DNA of 64,000 nt, taken from positions 1 to 64,000 of the forward strand of contig NZ_WQPN01000158.1 of NCBI RefSeq assembly GCF_018785315.1. The letters are read 5' to 3'. Each line of letters opens with the position of its first letter. The stretch's first letter is position 1. The notes under the pieces were generated by a model. It saw nothing but the letters and a program-made list of their open reading frames with translations, did no database searches and was not told where the DNA came from. Below, piece after piece: positions 41,231 to 51,161 of this stretch. The DNA comes from Clostridium sp. MCC353 (lineage in GTDB: Bacteria > Bacillota > Clostridia > Lachnospirales > Lachnospiraceae). A program made the position numbers and the translations under genes.

Positions 41231-42046
41231 CTATTTTAATCGATCCTCAAATTCAGCGATCCGCTGGTTCTGGTATTCTCCCTGATAAGTTCCTTCCATC
41301 AGCCGTTTAAATGCTTCTGTCCTCAGCCGTTTCCAGGAAAATTCTTCGTTTCCGGGCAGAATGGGATAGAAGGCGGCGTCATTTGCCTGGGCGGCCAGCA
41401 AATCTCCAGGCGCGTCTCCCACCATCAGGGCACATGTACGGTCATAACCGTCTTCCAGTTTTAATCCAATGCAGTGCGCCTTGCTTCCCATATCCTGGGT
41501 CATGATTTCTTTCACAAAGCCGGTTAGCCCGTGGCGGCTCCATTCCGCTTCCACCGCTTCCCGGTTGGCAGAAGAGACGATCACAATATCGGCCGCGCGG
41601 CTCATTTCCTCCAGCCCCTCCCTTACTCCGGGAAATGGTTTATCGTCCTTAGGCAGCCTGGATATGGACTGGTTCACACGGCGTGACCAGTCCAGGGCTT
41701 TTAACAGGATCGGGCTTTTGGTCTCCGCGGCTTTTTGTTCCAGGGCCTGATTGGAAAGTTCCCTGCTCTGATGCACCCATTGTGTCAGGTCTGAAATATC
41801 TTCCTTCAACATTCCCATATCGGAATAGGTGCTCAGGGCCAGTTCCAGGCCGAGGAACCGGTTGATTCCCCGGGTCCTGGAATATAAATTCAGGGTATCC
41901 CATATGTTCAGGACTTGTGTTCTCCATGGTTCCAAATCCCAGACGTTTAGAAGTTCCGGGCCAAAACAGACTTTATGTTTTACATTCATGGTATCCATGG
42001 CGCAGCCGTCCGAATCCACGCAAACCAGATATTTTTTTCTCTCCAT
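41231..42046 (-). CDS. HAD-superfamily hydrolase
   Basis: A 271-residue phosphatase-like protein. HAD motif I is VCVDSDGCAMDTMN (D11, D13), motif II IVIVSSANREAVEAEW, motif III near KAHCIGLKLE, and motif IV LMVGDAPGDLLAA. It is larger than beta-phosphoglucomutase and has an inserted helical cap. It sits between the GPH symporter and GH3 genes, 6 bp from the latter, so a sugar phosphate is the probable substrate. The start is ATG 42046 (AAAGGAATGTGTGATTG upstream). Confidence 0.82.
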   Translation of the reverse strand: MERKKYLVCVDSDGCAMDTMNVKHKVCFGPELLNVWDLEPWRTQVLNIWDTLNLYSRTRGINRFLGLELALSTYSDMGMLKEDISDLTQWVHQSRELSNQALEQKAAETKSPILLKALDWSRRVNQSISRLPKDDKPFPGVREGLEEMSRAADIVIVSSANREAVEAEWSRHGLTGFVKEIMTQDMGSKAHCIGLKLEDGYDRTCALMVGDAPGDLLAAQANDAAFYPILPGNEEFSWKRLRTEAFKRLMEGTYQGEYQNQRIAEFEDRLK

Positions 42047-42069
42047 CAATCACACATTCCTTTCCGAAT

Positions 42070-43515
42070 TTAAGCTGCTTTTCTCAATGCCAGTTCCGCC
42101 TGGATTTCTGCCATCTTATCCTTATCCAGATTATACCATTTCATGGCGATAATGGTAGCCAGATGGCCGAGAATCGGCACGATGCAGAAGCAGATCATGA
42201 TTGCCATGTTAAATGTATCGTTTACCGGTTCATTTGGCCTGATCACCACATTTCCCACTCCCGCCAAGGTCAGGGCAAATCCCTGGATTAACGCGGAAAA
42301 GGAAGATATCATCTTGTCAATGAAGGAGAACAGGGTTCCCATCATGCCGGGCACAAAACGGCCGCTTCTGTAGCTTTCGTAGTCGGTACAGTCGGCGATC
42401 ATGGGGATGATTCCTGAATTTCCCATGCTGGCGAGACATTTCTGCACCAGGAACATGCCTAAAAAGACCGCTGGCATCTCCGGATTTGGTTTGACGATGA
42501 ACATGATGATGAGCATGATCATGGAACCCCAGGTTCCCACTAAAAAGGTCCTCTTCAGGCCGAATTTTCTGGATACGAACACGCCTCCGATGGAAATAGC
42601 CACCAGGGGAACGATCAAAAGGCTGGAAAATACTCCCTGGAGTTTGGAATTGAGAAGCATGTTGGCGAATAAATAAGTCATGGTTCCGCTCATCAGAAGC
42701 TGGCCTAATTTATCGGTAGCCGCTGATATGATCAGCATCTGGATGGGGCGGTTATGTGCGATAATATCTGTGTAATCTTTGAATTTCAGTTTCGGCTGTG
42801 AACCGGCTACGCCGAAAAACTCCGGTCTGTCTTTCTGGCTGATGCCGATAATCGCTAAAATGGTGAATACAAAGGAGATCATAGCCAGGACCAGAACGGC
42901 TTCTCTCCACATGGCCGGATTGATCATGCCCAGGCCTTTTCCGTTCTCACCGATGAATTCACCTACGGAATATTTTTCAGCCAGGATGGTGGTGATCAGC
43001 ATGGGGACCAGGGCGCTGGCCATCTGGGTCAGTACGCTGTCAAATCCCGCAAAAATCGGTCTCTGTTTCGGGTTGTTGGTCAGCACCGCCTGGCCCGCTT
43101 TTGTTACCACGGTCTGGCAGGTATATCCCACAACATAAAGCACATAAAAAATGGTGGTGAATATATACTTCTGCGTCAGGCCCCAGGAAGGCGGGGTATT
43201 GAAAATAACGATCAGGCTGGCCCAGATGATCACATTTCCGATCAGCATGTAAGGCCTGAATTTGCCGAATTTTCCATTGGTGCGGTCCACTAAAAATCCT
43301 ACGATAGGATCCGTAATAGCGTCGAAGATACGGGTGCTGGTGGCGATGATTCCGATGATAGCCGCCGCCATGCCAAGCACGTTCTGTGTGAAGTATGAAT
43401 ACTGCATCATTAAAAACATGGCGATATTGGTCGCGCAGTTGTTTAATGAAAAGAAACCGATCTGCCAGATTCTGGCGTTGTTATACTGTTTCGCTGTTCC
43501 CCTGTTATTTTCCAT
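42070..43515 (-). CDS. GPH-family glycoside:cation symporter
   Basis: A 481-residue, 12-helix carrier of the glycoside-pentoside-hexuronide family. The early FDAITDPIVGFLVDRTNGKFGK (two Asp) is the MelB-type cation-binding segment. It imports a glycoside with Na+ or H+. First gene of a minus-strand operon with the HAD and GH3 genes, divergent from an AraC regulator. ATG follows GAAAGAGAGGATAAT. Confidence 0.92.
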   Translation of the reverse strand: MENNRGTAKQYNNARIWQIGFFSLNNCATNIAMFLMMQYSYFTQNVLGMAAAIIGIIATSTRIFDAITDPIVGFLVDRTNGKFGKFRPYMLIGNVIIWASLIVIFNTPPSWGLTQKYIFTTIFYVLYVVGYTCQTVVTKAGQAVLTNNPKQRPIFAGFDSVLTQMASALVPMLITTILAEKYSVGEFIGENGKGLGMINPAMWREAVLVLAMISFVFTILAIIGISQKDRPEFFGVAGSQPKLKFKDYTDIIAHNRPIQMLIISAATDKLGQLLMSGTMTYLFANMLLNSKLQGVFSSLLIVPLVAISIGGVFVSRKFGLKRTFLVGTWGSMIMLIIMFIVKPNPEMPAVFLGMFLVQKCLASMGNSGIIPMIADCTDYESYRSGRFVPGMMGTLFSFIDKMISSFSALIQGFALTLAGVGNVVIRPNEPVNDTFNMAIMICFCIVPILGHLATIIAMKWYNLDKDKMAEIQAELALRKAA

Positions 43516-43539
43516 ATTATCCTCTCTTTCACCTTAAAG

Positions 43540-43567
43540 TAACTGTTCAGTCAGGTCAGAACTGTTA
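43540..43567. mobile_element. MITE-like element, 28-bp copy C
   Basis: TAACTGTTC...GAACTGTTA, flanked on both sides by the 10-bp direct repeat CACCTTAAAG (43530-43539, 43568-43577). It is the shortest member of the family that also includes 9257-9554, and looks like a pair of ends with no interior. Confidence 0.6.
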
Positions 43568-43686
43568 CACCTTAAAGGCACTTTTGGCCTGCCTTTTCAG
43601 TTTGATGTAATCCATCGCTTTTGGGCGAGGAATTTGTTATTACTTTTTTAATCGCCGGCTTGATTGATATGTTTATTTTAACAAAA

Positions 43687-43715
43687 TTGACTTTTTAGTG
43701 TTAGGATTATATAAT
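43687..43715 (+). promoter_or_regulatory. Consensus promoter facing the araC gene
   Basis: TTGACT (43687-43692), 17 bp, TATAAT (43710-43715). Transcription would begin about 287 nt upstream of the AraC ATG. Confidence 0.7.
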
Positions 43716-43790
43716 TATAATTAGCAATATTTTATTATATGAAAAAGTGAATTTATATAGTTTTTAGCAGGGGATTTTGTGCAATTTAAC

Positions 43791-43923
43791 GTAACAGCTC
43801 AGATAGGTCTGCGCATTTACTGCACAGACCGTACGAAAACATAGGGGCTGCAGGCACCCAGACCCTCGCAAAAGGCGAATTTAATGGGCTGGATGCGTAA
43901 CAGTTTGGACCTGTCTGAACTGC
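43791..43923. mobile_element. MITE-like element, copy D
   Basis: A 133-bp element with ends CAGCTCAGATAGGTC and GACCTGTCTGAACTGC (14 of 16 complementary). It is flanked by the 11-bp direct repeat TGCAATTTAAC (43780-43790, 43924-43934). GTAACAG and CAGTTCAGA link it to copy A. It lies in the leader of the AraC gene. Confidence 0.75.
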
Positions 43924-44008
43924 TGCAATTTAACTAAAGAGAAGAAAAATCATGGGAATTTAACAGCATACAGGAATAAAAAGCAGATTCCGGAAAGGCA
44001 GGTTCAGA

Positions 44009-45229
44009 ATGGGAGAATTGAAAACAGCACTGATATCAATACAATTTATAGAGGCCTTAACGCAGGTTCCGGCCGCATTGTGCGATAAACGGCTGGACAC
44101 TCTGGAACTTCATATCAAACAGTATATACCTGATTTTCTGAAAAACAATTTTCCGTTTTTCATCACAGCCAATATGGTGGATTCTTTTCGTCCCCACACA
44201 TTGTACCATATCACGGATTTCATCGGCCTGAATTTCACCTGTTTTCTGGTTGAAGACACCAGCCAGATGTTTTTAATCGGCCCTTATCTGTTAAATGTTC
44301 CGGACACCTCCTATTGCGAACAGATGCTTCAGGAAAATGATTTAAACCTGTCTCTTCTGATTCCCCTCCACCAGTTCTACATGGAAATGCCGGTCTCAAC
44401 TAACTCCATAATGCTGGAGGCGGCCAGAACCGCGTTAAAGGTGATCACACATCATGAGGAAGCCGTTCCCTATCAGCATTACCAGCCCCAGGCGCAGCAT
44501 GGCAGAGAGGTTTCCAACCTGTCACCGGAAGGTTATGATGAGGCGATGATGGAACTGTTGGAACAGCGTTACCGCATGGAAAAACTGATGCTTCAGGAAG
44601 TCCGCCAGGGCAATTCAGAAATGGCGCTGAAATACTACCGCCTGTTTTCCCAGTTCAGCAGATCCATTGTGCGGACGGAAGACCCTATAAGAACCGCAAA
44701 AAACCTGGGGTTTTCCCTCAATACCATGCTGCGGAAAAGTGCGGAACTGGCAGGAATCCATCCGGTCTATCTGGATATCATTTCCTCAAATTTCGCGATG
44801 CTGATTGAAAATTCCAATAATTTAAAAGAACTGGATGAGTTTAAATACCAGATGATCAGCGCCTACTGCCGCTTTGTGCAGAAACACAGGCTGGATCAGT
44901 ATTCTCCGCTGGTGAGAAAGGCCATTACCTATATTCATGTCAGGCTGGCTGATCCTCTGACTTTGGGAAAGATTGCGGACGGGATTAAGGTCAGCTCTTC
45001 CTATCTTTCCAAGTTATTCAATGAAGAGGTGGGGGAATCGATTTCGAATTATATTGCGGAGGCCAGGATTAAAAAGGCGGCGGAACTGCTGTCTTTTACG
45101 AGAATGCCGATACAGAATGTATCGGCATATGTGGGATTCAGTGATTTGAATTATTTCAGCAGGTGTTTTAAGAAGTGGATGGGGATGACGCCGTCGGAGT
45201 ACAGGGGGAGGGAGAGTATTGGGGTGTGA
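44009..45229 (+). CDS. AraC family transcriptional regulator
   Basis: A 406-residue regulator. The last ~100 residues are an AraC DNA-binding domain with two helix-turn-helices (LGKIADGIKVSSSYLSKLF and IQNVSAYVGFSDLNYFSRCF) and the usual ending GMTPSEYRG. The N-terminal 300 residues form a sensor-like domain that I do not recognise. It is divergent from the GPH-HAD-GH3 operon and probably activates it. The start follows AAAGGCAGGTTCAGA. Confidence 0.88.
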   Translation: MGELKTALISIQFIEALTQVPAALCDKRLDTLELHIKQYIPDFLKNNFPFFITANMVDSFRPHTLYHITDFIGLNFTCFLVEDTSQMFLIGPYLLNVPDTSYCEQMLQENDLNLSLLIPLHQFYMEMPVSTNSIMLEAARTALKVITHHEEAVPYQHYQPQAQHGREVSNLSPEGYDEAMMELLEQRYRMEKLMLQEVRQGNSEMALKYYRLFSQFSRSIVRTEDPIRTAKNLGFSLNTMLRKSAELAGIHPVYLDIISSNFAMLIENSNNLKELDEFKYQMISAYCRFVQKHRLDQYSPLVRKAITYIHVRLADPLTLGKIADGIKVSSSYLSKLFNEEVGESISNYIAEARIKKAAELLSFTRMPIQNVSAYVGFSDLNYFSRCFKKWMGMTPSEYRGRESIGV

Positions 45230-45246
45230 GGTATGTGTAAGAGATA

Positions 45247-46674
45247 TTAATACGACCTCCTCAAACTCTTCATTTTTTTAACTGCGTGTGTTAATATAAG
45301 GATCTCTTCTTCTTTGTACAGAATGATTATTAATGCACAAATCGTCAGTTGAACAGCATACATATGGTTGGCAGATAATCCAACAAGACATTGGATAACT
45401 ATAAGGATATATGAAATAGCATCGCGTTTGATATTGATTCTAATTTTTATATATGAGCGCACTTTACGCATCCTGCATATCCATACTACTAAATTGCTTA
45501 CCATTGTAGCTATAACTGCCCCGAGGACACCTAAGACAGGAATAAACAGTGCATTCAAAATTGCATTGATTAATCCGCCTATCATAGTAGTCACCGCCAA
45601 TGTTCTAGTGTCTTTGACTGCGTTAAACACACCTGAAAGACATACGCTCAACCCGCCAAATAAATGAGCAATAATCAGCATTCCAGTATATTGCCATGCA
45701 GCAAAAAAGTCATTTGCATAAAGCAGTTTTGCCAGTAGAACATTAATCAATAAAATAGCACTGCTTGAAAGCGTCATGGCACATCCATAATAAGAGTATA
45801 TATATCCCATAAAACCATTTCTGTCCTCTGGGTCGAATTCTTGAATTGCTGATAATGACCATGCCTGATTAAAAATTGTCTGTATCATTGACATAATTGA
45901 AGGTATTTTATAGGCAACTGCCAGTAGTCCATTGGCACTTACTCCACAAATGAAAATCACAAAAAGTCTATCCAGCGAGTTGTTAGCCCACCAAGCCAGT
46001 CCATTTAGGATTAGCGGAGCAGAGTATAACAGCATCCTTTTTTCCAAATCCCGATCTGCCCCAACATCTTTAAAGTTCAGATATCCGTAAAACCATGTGC
46101 TTGTGAACAAATAGAGCATAGGCACAGCAATAGCTATCAGATGGGCCATAAGATATCCGTCAACTCCCATGCCAAACTTAATAAGGAATAAAATGTTGCA
46201 TCCTGCGTTAAGCAAGGAACACATTAGACCGGCGATAACTAAATTCTTTATTCTTTCTTTTCCCTTTAAATAATTTACAAAAGTATTATATAAGCTTGTC
46301 AACAAAAAATTCACAAAGATAAAAACATAAAACTTATCCTGTAACACAACCAAATTTATAGCTCTGAAACCAAACATCAACAATAGTAAAGCCAAGCTTC
46401 CAAACGATATGACTTTTATAGCAATCAATAAGATTGAAGTATCTTTATTGTGTTTATCCAGTACAAAGCGTATGACTCCGTCTGCTATGTCTACAGAAAA
46501 GATAGGAATGGCAAGCTGCACAATGGTATACAGCATGTCCACTGTCCCATATTCCTCCATTGACAAACAGTTTGTATATAAAGGAACGAGGAGAAAACCT
46601 ATAATTTTAGTGCCAAAGGAACTGATAGCAAACAGCAGCATATTGGCACCCAATTTTTTGTATGCATTTTTCAT
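45247..46674 (-). CDS. Wzx-type polysaccharide flippase
   Basis: A 475-residue membrane protein with ~12-14 helices of the MOP/polysaccharide exporter type (opening ANMLLFAISSFGTKIIGFLL). It should flip lipid-linked repeat units across the membrane. It is the last gene of the capsule locus and begins right after the preceding stop (TGAATG). It is AT-rich like the other locus-specific genes. The AraC gene converges 17 bp away. Confidence 0.9.
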   Translation of the reverse strand: MKNAYKKLGANMLLFAISSFGTKIIGFLLVPLYTNCLSMEEYGTVDMLYTIVQLAIPIFSVDIADGVIRFVLDKHNKDTSILLIAIKVISFGSLALLLLMFGFRAINLVVLQDKFYVFIFVNFLLTSLYNTFVNYLKGKERIKNLVIAGLMCSLLNAGCNILFLIKFGMGVDGYLMAHLIAIAVPMLYLFTSTWFYGYLNFKDVGADRDLEKRMLLYSAPLILNGLAWWANNSLDRLFVIFICGVSANGLLAVAYKIPSIMSMIQTIFNQAWSLSAIQEFDPEDRNGFMGYIYSYYGCAMTLSSSAILLINVLLAKLLYANDFFAAWQYTGMLIIAHLFGGLSVCLSGVFNAVKDTRTLAVTTMIGGLINAILNALFIPVLGVLGAVIATMVSNLVVWICRMRKVRSYIKIRINIKRDAISYILIVIQCLVGLSANHMYAVQLTICALIIILYKEEEILILTHAVKKMKSLRRSY

Positions 46675-47610
46675 TCAGACAATTCTCCCGCTCTTACTTG
46701 AAACTTGCTTCCGGCATTTTGTAAACTGATATTTAAAAATTTCAACAAGTCTTCCTATATATTTTTTCCAAAAAAGGATACCACCTTTATATCCATCTTG
46801 GATATAGGTCTGTACCAGTAATATAAAATGCCCATTAAGTGTAAGTTTAACTGCTAAAGCACCATAGTGTGCCGCCCATACACGTTTTTTAAATCCCTTT
46901 GATTCCTGGTCAATTTCCTCTATAGTATTTTGAAAGGCAGAAAGAAATTGTTTCTTTAAAGCAACCGCACTTTTTCCCTGCAATTGATTGTTAACCGTAT
47001 TACCAACTATTTCTACCAATGGTTCTTTAACTACCCCGATCGTAAATCTTCTAAAAAAGCGGAGAAGAAATTCAAAATCCTGATGTCTAAAAAAAGCCTC
47101 ATCAAATCCGTTCAATTCACGGTAACAAGAAGTCCGCATCATAATCGAAGGTGTGCACGGTGTAAAAGTTAATTCAAGAATTTCTTGTGATAAATTTCCT
47201 GCAAGGTCACTGGAGACGATATCTCCTCCCTGGTATCTCCAGCAATATACAGCTCCATACTCTGGATGGCATTCCAGGTAATCCGTCTGACGCTTTAATT
47301 TATATGGCAGGAACCTATCGTCATCATCCAGAAAAGCAATATATTTTCCCTTAGCTGCCTTTACTCCAGTATTCCGGGCAGCTGCTCCATTTTTATTTTT
47401 ATCGTGTTTAATATACATAACCCGTGTCTCTTTCCCATACTTTTCCATTATGGATTCCGTAGCAAGCCTTCCAATGGAACCGGGCTCATTGTCATCAACT
47501 ACAATTATTTCAAAATTTTCATATTCTTGAAGCAATGCAGAATCTACTGAACTCTCCAAGGACGGGTTCCCCCCAAATGACGGTATAATTACTGATACAA
47601 ACGGTTCCAT
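46675..47610 (-). CDS. Glycosyltransferase family 2
   Basis: A 311-residue GT-A-fold transferase. VSVIIPSFGGNPSLESSVDS opens the nucleotide-binding fold, and the metal-binding DxD appears as FLDDDDRFLP (~95). AARNTGVKAAKGKY precedes it. It adds a sugar to the growing repeat unit; donor and acceptor are unknown. It starts 22 bp inside the previous gene. Confidence 0.9.
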   Translation of the reverse strand: MEPFVSVIIPSFGGNPSLESSVDSALLQEYENFEIIVVDDNEPGSIGRLATESIMEKYGKETRVMYIKHDKNKNGAAARNTGVKAAKGKYIAFLDDDDRFLPYKLKRQTDYLECHPEYGAVYCWRYQGGDIVSSDLAGNLSQEILELTFTPCTPSIMMRTSCYRELNGFDEAFFRHQDFEFLLRFFRRFTIGVVKEPLVEIVGNTVNNQLQGKSAVALKKQFLSAFQNTIEEIDQESKGFKKRVWAAHYGALAVKLTLNGHFILLVQTYIQDGYKGGILFWKKYIGRLVEIFKYQFTKCRKQVSSKSGRIV

Positions 47611-48590
47611 AAATTACCTCCAACAAATTCCATTAAATTCAGCGATACCCGAAACCCAAACATCCTTGCAGACAAAGAAAAAAACCTGTACTTCACATTC
47701 GGTGCAAGGCGAAATAATTTCCTATTAGCTTTGCAGCAATTCACAACTTTTTCTTTCCCATCAGGGGGTAACTGCTTATAGAATGACAACATCGGATAAA
47801 CTGAACGCATGAGCCTGTCTGTAATTAACTTCCGCCTCTCGTCTGAGATTAAACACATTTCCTTGTCTTTTATTAACATAGCCGACATTTCAATGACATC
47901 CGTGATCCGCTTAGATGATATGGTATTGGTAATAGATCCTTTTCTCTGCATCCTATGGTAATACCACGGAACAGAACATTCCCCAAATTTTTCGGCATAC
48001 ATCATGACCCTGCTGCTCCAATCTACATCTTCGTGTAAAAATCCCTTCAAAAATCGAAGATTATAACTTTCAATAAAAATCCTTGAGAGTACTTTTTTTT
48101 GGGCAGGCCATGTTGATTTTGATTTTTTCAGCTCCCATAGCAAGGCTTTTTCCAATGAAACCCCATCTCTAAAAAAAGCCTCCATCTGCTCATCCTGCTC
48201 CACAATATCGCCATCTCCATAATATTCTGTCAATCTTGTGAGCAGAACATCTGGATATATTTTTTGAATGCATTCTTTGAAATTGTTTAAAGCATTCTCG
48301 GCAATAAAGTCGTCAGCATCCACGAATAAGAAGTAGTCTCCTTTGGCTCTATCCATTCCATAATTTCTTGCGTCAGATAAGCCTCCATTCTCTTTATGAT
48401 ATACGTGAATCTTTCCGTCAAATGCACCAAACCAGTCACAAAGCTGGGGAGTTGAGTCTGTCGAGCCATCATCAATCAGAATGACTTCATAGTTGCGGTA
48501 GGTCTGTGCCTGTATGCTTTTTATACATTCCTCTAAATAGTCCTGTACATTATAGCAGGGAACTATTATCGAAAACAAAATTTCATTCAT
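47589..48590 (-). CDS. Glycosyltransferase family 2
   Basis: A 333-residue GT-A transferase. It opens FSIIVPCYNVQDYLEECIKS, with LIDDGSTDSTPQLCD and FLFVDADDFI (DxD). The C-terminal part is helical, as in EpsJ/WcaA-like enzymes. ATG 48590 gives the natural fold start, although GGAGG lies 13 nt ahead and an upstream ATG or GTG is possible. Confidence 0.88.
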   Translation of the reverse strand: MNEILFSIIVPCYNVQDYLEECIKSIQAQTYRNYEVILIDDGSTDSTPQLCDWFGAFDGKIHVYHKENGGLSDARNYGMDRAKGDYFLFVDADDFIAENALNNFKECIQKIYPDVLLTRLTEYYGDGDIVEQDEQMEAFFRDGVSLEKALLWELKKSKSTWPAQKKVLSRIFIESYNLRFLKGFLHEDVDWSSRVMMYAEKFGECSVPWYYHRMQRKGSITNTISSKRITDVIEMSAMLIKDKEMCLISDERRKLITDRLMRSVYPMLSFYKQLPPDGKEKVVNCCKANRKLFRLAPNVKYRFFSLSARMFGFRVSLNLMEFVGGNLWNRLYQ

Positions 48591-48644
48591 GGCAAATATC
48601 ACTCCTCCCATTCTTTGTATTTCATAAACAGTGATAGGCATTTC

Positions 48645-49925
48645 CTATTCCAATACTTTACTTACTCCCTGGACTTGAAGATCTGGACCGCTATATTTCT
48701 TCAGACGTTTCATTGATCTGGCATTATGCGGTATGCAGAGCGCTATGCCTACAAAAAACTGCCAAACCTTCAGGTATGATCCTGATACAAATAAATGTGT
48801 ACAGTATGATACAAATAGGATTGTTATTGCGCTGTTATATTTTGTATCACACCTAACGGCTTTCAGCATTACTGAGAAAACAGCCGTTAATATTACGAAG
48901 CCCATAGGATATCCGAATGACAGCAAAAATTCCAATATAATATTATGAGGATACATACCGTCAGAAATCCAATTTCCCATAACACCATGGCCCAATACTG
49001 GATTTTGATTAATCAAATTCCAATAATATTCCAGAAGCTCTCTTCTTCCTGAATCATGCGAAACAATTCCGCCCTGCATCAATAAATAAATACTTCTGCT
49101 ATTAAATCCCAATTTTACTGAAGTCTGATAAACAAACATAAGAATACTGCTAATATTTATTACAACTACAATGGACAGTATGGTAATAACTGAAATTATA
49201 GCTGTTTTTTTTACTTTGCTATATTGCCTTGATAACAGAAGTTCAATAATGACAAAAGCCAAAATACAAATAAAGGGTCCCCTAGAACCAACAAATAGGA
49301 TAAATAATCCCATAAATGCAGCTAAGACAATATTATAAACTCTGGAGTGAATCGTGAAATCAGCCAACAGCACCAGGGTCGAAAACACCATGATATACCC
49401 TAGTGACATGTCATACGATGATGCCCAGTTTCCATAGGATAATACGGCTACTATGGATAGAACAGGAATGGAAATTAACGAAACAAAGTACAGCGACTTT
49501 AAAAGTATTTTTCGATCCACAATATTATATGCCGCTATAGATAAAGGAATATAGATTATGGCTATCTGTTTATAGACTGACATCCATTCCAAATCACCTA
49601 TATTTCCCATAATATTGCTGATCATGAACAGAATACTCACCACTAATTCCAGAACTATAAACACCTTTATGTTAAGGATTTTTTGTATCATTTTAAACAA
49701 TAGGACTATAATCACTATATATGTTCCAATACGTAAAAGCATTTTTAATGCCGCAGAATCTTGAAATAAAGTCAGCGATACCCTGGTTAATACAGAAAGT
49801 GCATAATACGCTGCTATACATATAGAAAAAACAGCATCATTGTTAAACTTGATTTTAAACTTCATAATTATCTTGACCGGAGATTTCCAGCCTACTCTCT
49901 TTCTAATCTGCCATCGCAATATCAT
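48645..49925 (-). CDS. O-antigen polymerase (Wzy)-like protein
   Basis: A 426-residue membrane protein with ~10-12 helices and a large loop before the C-terminal helices. The loop includes NPVLGHGVMGNWISDGMYPH, which resembles the Wzy_C-type signature (G-x-G-x-N...H-N). It should polymerise lipid-linked repeats on the outer side. ATG 49865 is an alternative start; neither has a strong site. Confidence 0.82.
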   Translation of the reverse strand: MILRWQIRKRVGWKSPVKIIMKFKIKFNNDAVFSICIAAYYALSVLTRVSLTLFQDSAALKMLLRIGTYIVIIVLLFKMIQKILNIKVFIVLELVVSILFMISNIMGNIGDLEWMSVYKQIAIIYIPLSIAAYNIVDRKILLKSLYFVSLISIPVLSIVAVLSYGNWASSYDMSLGYIMVFSTLVLLADFTIHSRVYNIVLAAFMGLFILFVGSRGPFICILAFVIIELLLSRQYSKVKKTAIISVITILSIVVVINISSILMFVYQTSVKLGFNSRSIYLLMQGGIVSHDSGRRELLEYYWNLINQNPVLGHGVMGNWISDGMYPHNIILEFLLSFGYPMGFVILTAVFSVMLKAVRCDTKYNSAITILFVSYCTHLFVSGSYLKVWQFFVGIALCIPHNARSMKRLKKYSGPDLQVQGVSKVLE

Positions 49926-50021
49926 AGCAGATTTTATTACCTCTTGAGAAATAACTTCTCCTTAATTGTCTAGGGCAGAAAGTATCAGGAAACTATCAAT
50001 TGTAATTTTCATACACTTTAC

Positions 50022-51131
50022 TCAACAAATTTTTCTATATATCTCGATATATTGCTTCGTAATATCTCCCCAGTTGAATTTCTGTGCGCATTCAATCACA
50101 GATTCTGAGATTTCCTGATATCTATCTATAATTTTCTTAATTGCTAAAGCAATATTCCTACTGTCTTTCGGATCTACATGATAGCCTGCTTTGCCTTCTG
50201 GAAACTGATTGTCAAATCCTTCGCCTTGTGTATAGATAACTGGAAGCCCCTGGCTCATTGCCTCTGCATAAACCAGACCAAAGCTCTCAGTAAATGAAGG
50301 CATTATAAACAGATCACTGTTTCTATAAAATTCAATCAGCGTCTCCTTTGGAACCGCTTTATGATAATGAACACATTCATGATGTTGTATTCTCCGATAT
50401 ACCTTCTTATCATAGATTTCCCCTATTACATCCATCTCTGCTTCTACACCCATGTCTCTTAATTCTTTGAGAGCTTCTATCGTTGTTTCAATATTTTTAT
50501 TACCATCAATCCTTCCGGCATAGATCAGTCTCAATGGTCTATGTAATTTATGCCTTTCACTGTATATATTCTTTAACCAAAAGTCGTCTATCCCATTCGG
50601 AATAATATATGATTTGTCTAACAGCCTTTTTTTTAGTCGATCTGGTACATACAGATTAAACACTTTCTCCCTATAGGATTCAGATAAAAAGCAAATCGCA
50701 TCAGCCGTTTCCATAATGCGGATGCCACGTCTCCGCAAGAACGGAAGTTTTTTGAAAAAATCATTCACATCTGTATTTCGAACCACCACAATATATGGCA
50801 ATCCATATTTTTCGGACAATTTCATTGCACAGTTTCCATCTGTAAACAAAGTATAGGCATGAATACAGTCAAAATGTCCAACATCAATTTTTTTTTCAAG
50901 AGCAGTAATAATCTTATACTGCTTAAAATCGAAGATAAAACGATCCCTCTTGTTAAAGCATCTGTTTACGCAGACTTTTGTTTTAGATAGCGGTGTATAA
51001 CTAGCTTGCCCTTCAAGATCAGTAGGTGAGAATACAGTATTCCATAAATCCTCACACTGATCAAAGTGCTTCATCATAACCTGATGAAGAGGTGATGTTA
51101 TGTAATTTCTATTTATATGAAGCACTTTCAT
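50022..51131 (-). CDS. Glycosyltransferase family 4
   Basis: A 369-residue GT-B retaining transferase. The C-terminal nucleotide-sugar site with the E-x7-E pair is FTESFGLVYAEAMSQGLPVI, preceded by RLIYAGRIDGNKNIETTIEA. The ATG at 51131 has AGAGG 9 nt ahead; the GTG at 51140 is an alternative. Donor sugar is unknown. Confidence 0.9.
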   Translation of the reverse strand: MKVLHINRNYITSPLHQVMMKHFDQCEDLWNTVFSPTDLEGQASYTPLSKTKVCVNRCFNKRDRFIFDFKQYKIITALEKKIDVGHFDCIHAYTLFTDGNCAMKLSEKYGLPYIVVVRNTDVNDFFKKLPFLRRRGIRIMETADAICFLSESYREKVFNLYVPDRLKKRLLDKSYIIPNGIDDFWLKNIYSERHKLHRPLRLIYAGRIDGNKNIETTIEALKELRDMGVEAEMDVIGEIYDKKVYRRIQHHECVHYHKAVPKETLIEFYRNSDLFIMPSFTESFGLVYAEAMSQGLPVIYTQGEGFDNQFPEGKAGYHVDPKDSRNIALAIKKIIDRYQEISESVIECAQKFNWGDITKQYIEIYRKIC

Positions 51132-51161
51132 TATATCCACCCTCTATTCCTTCAAATATCC

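Larger units (their letters stand above)
43516..44008. other. Structured intergenic region, GPH operon / araC
   Basis: 493 bp that hold two repeat elements (43540-43567 and 43791-43923) and a consensus promoter on the plus strand (43687-43715). The promoter would give the araC message a leader of nearly 290 nt containing the second repeat. The rest is AT-rich. Confidence 0.65.
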
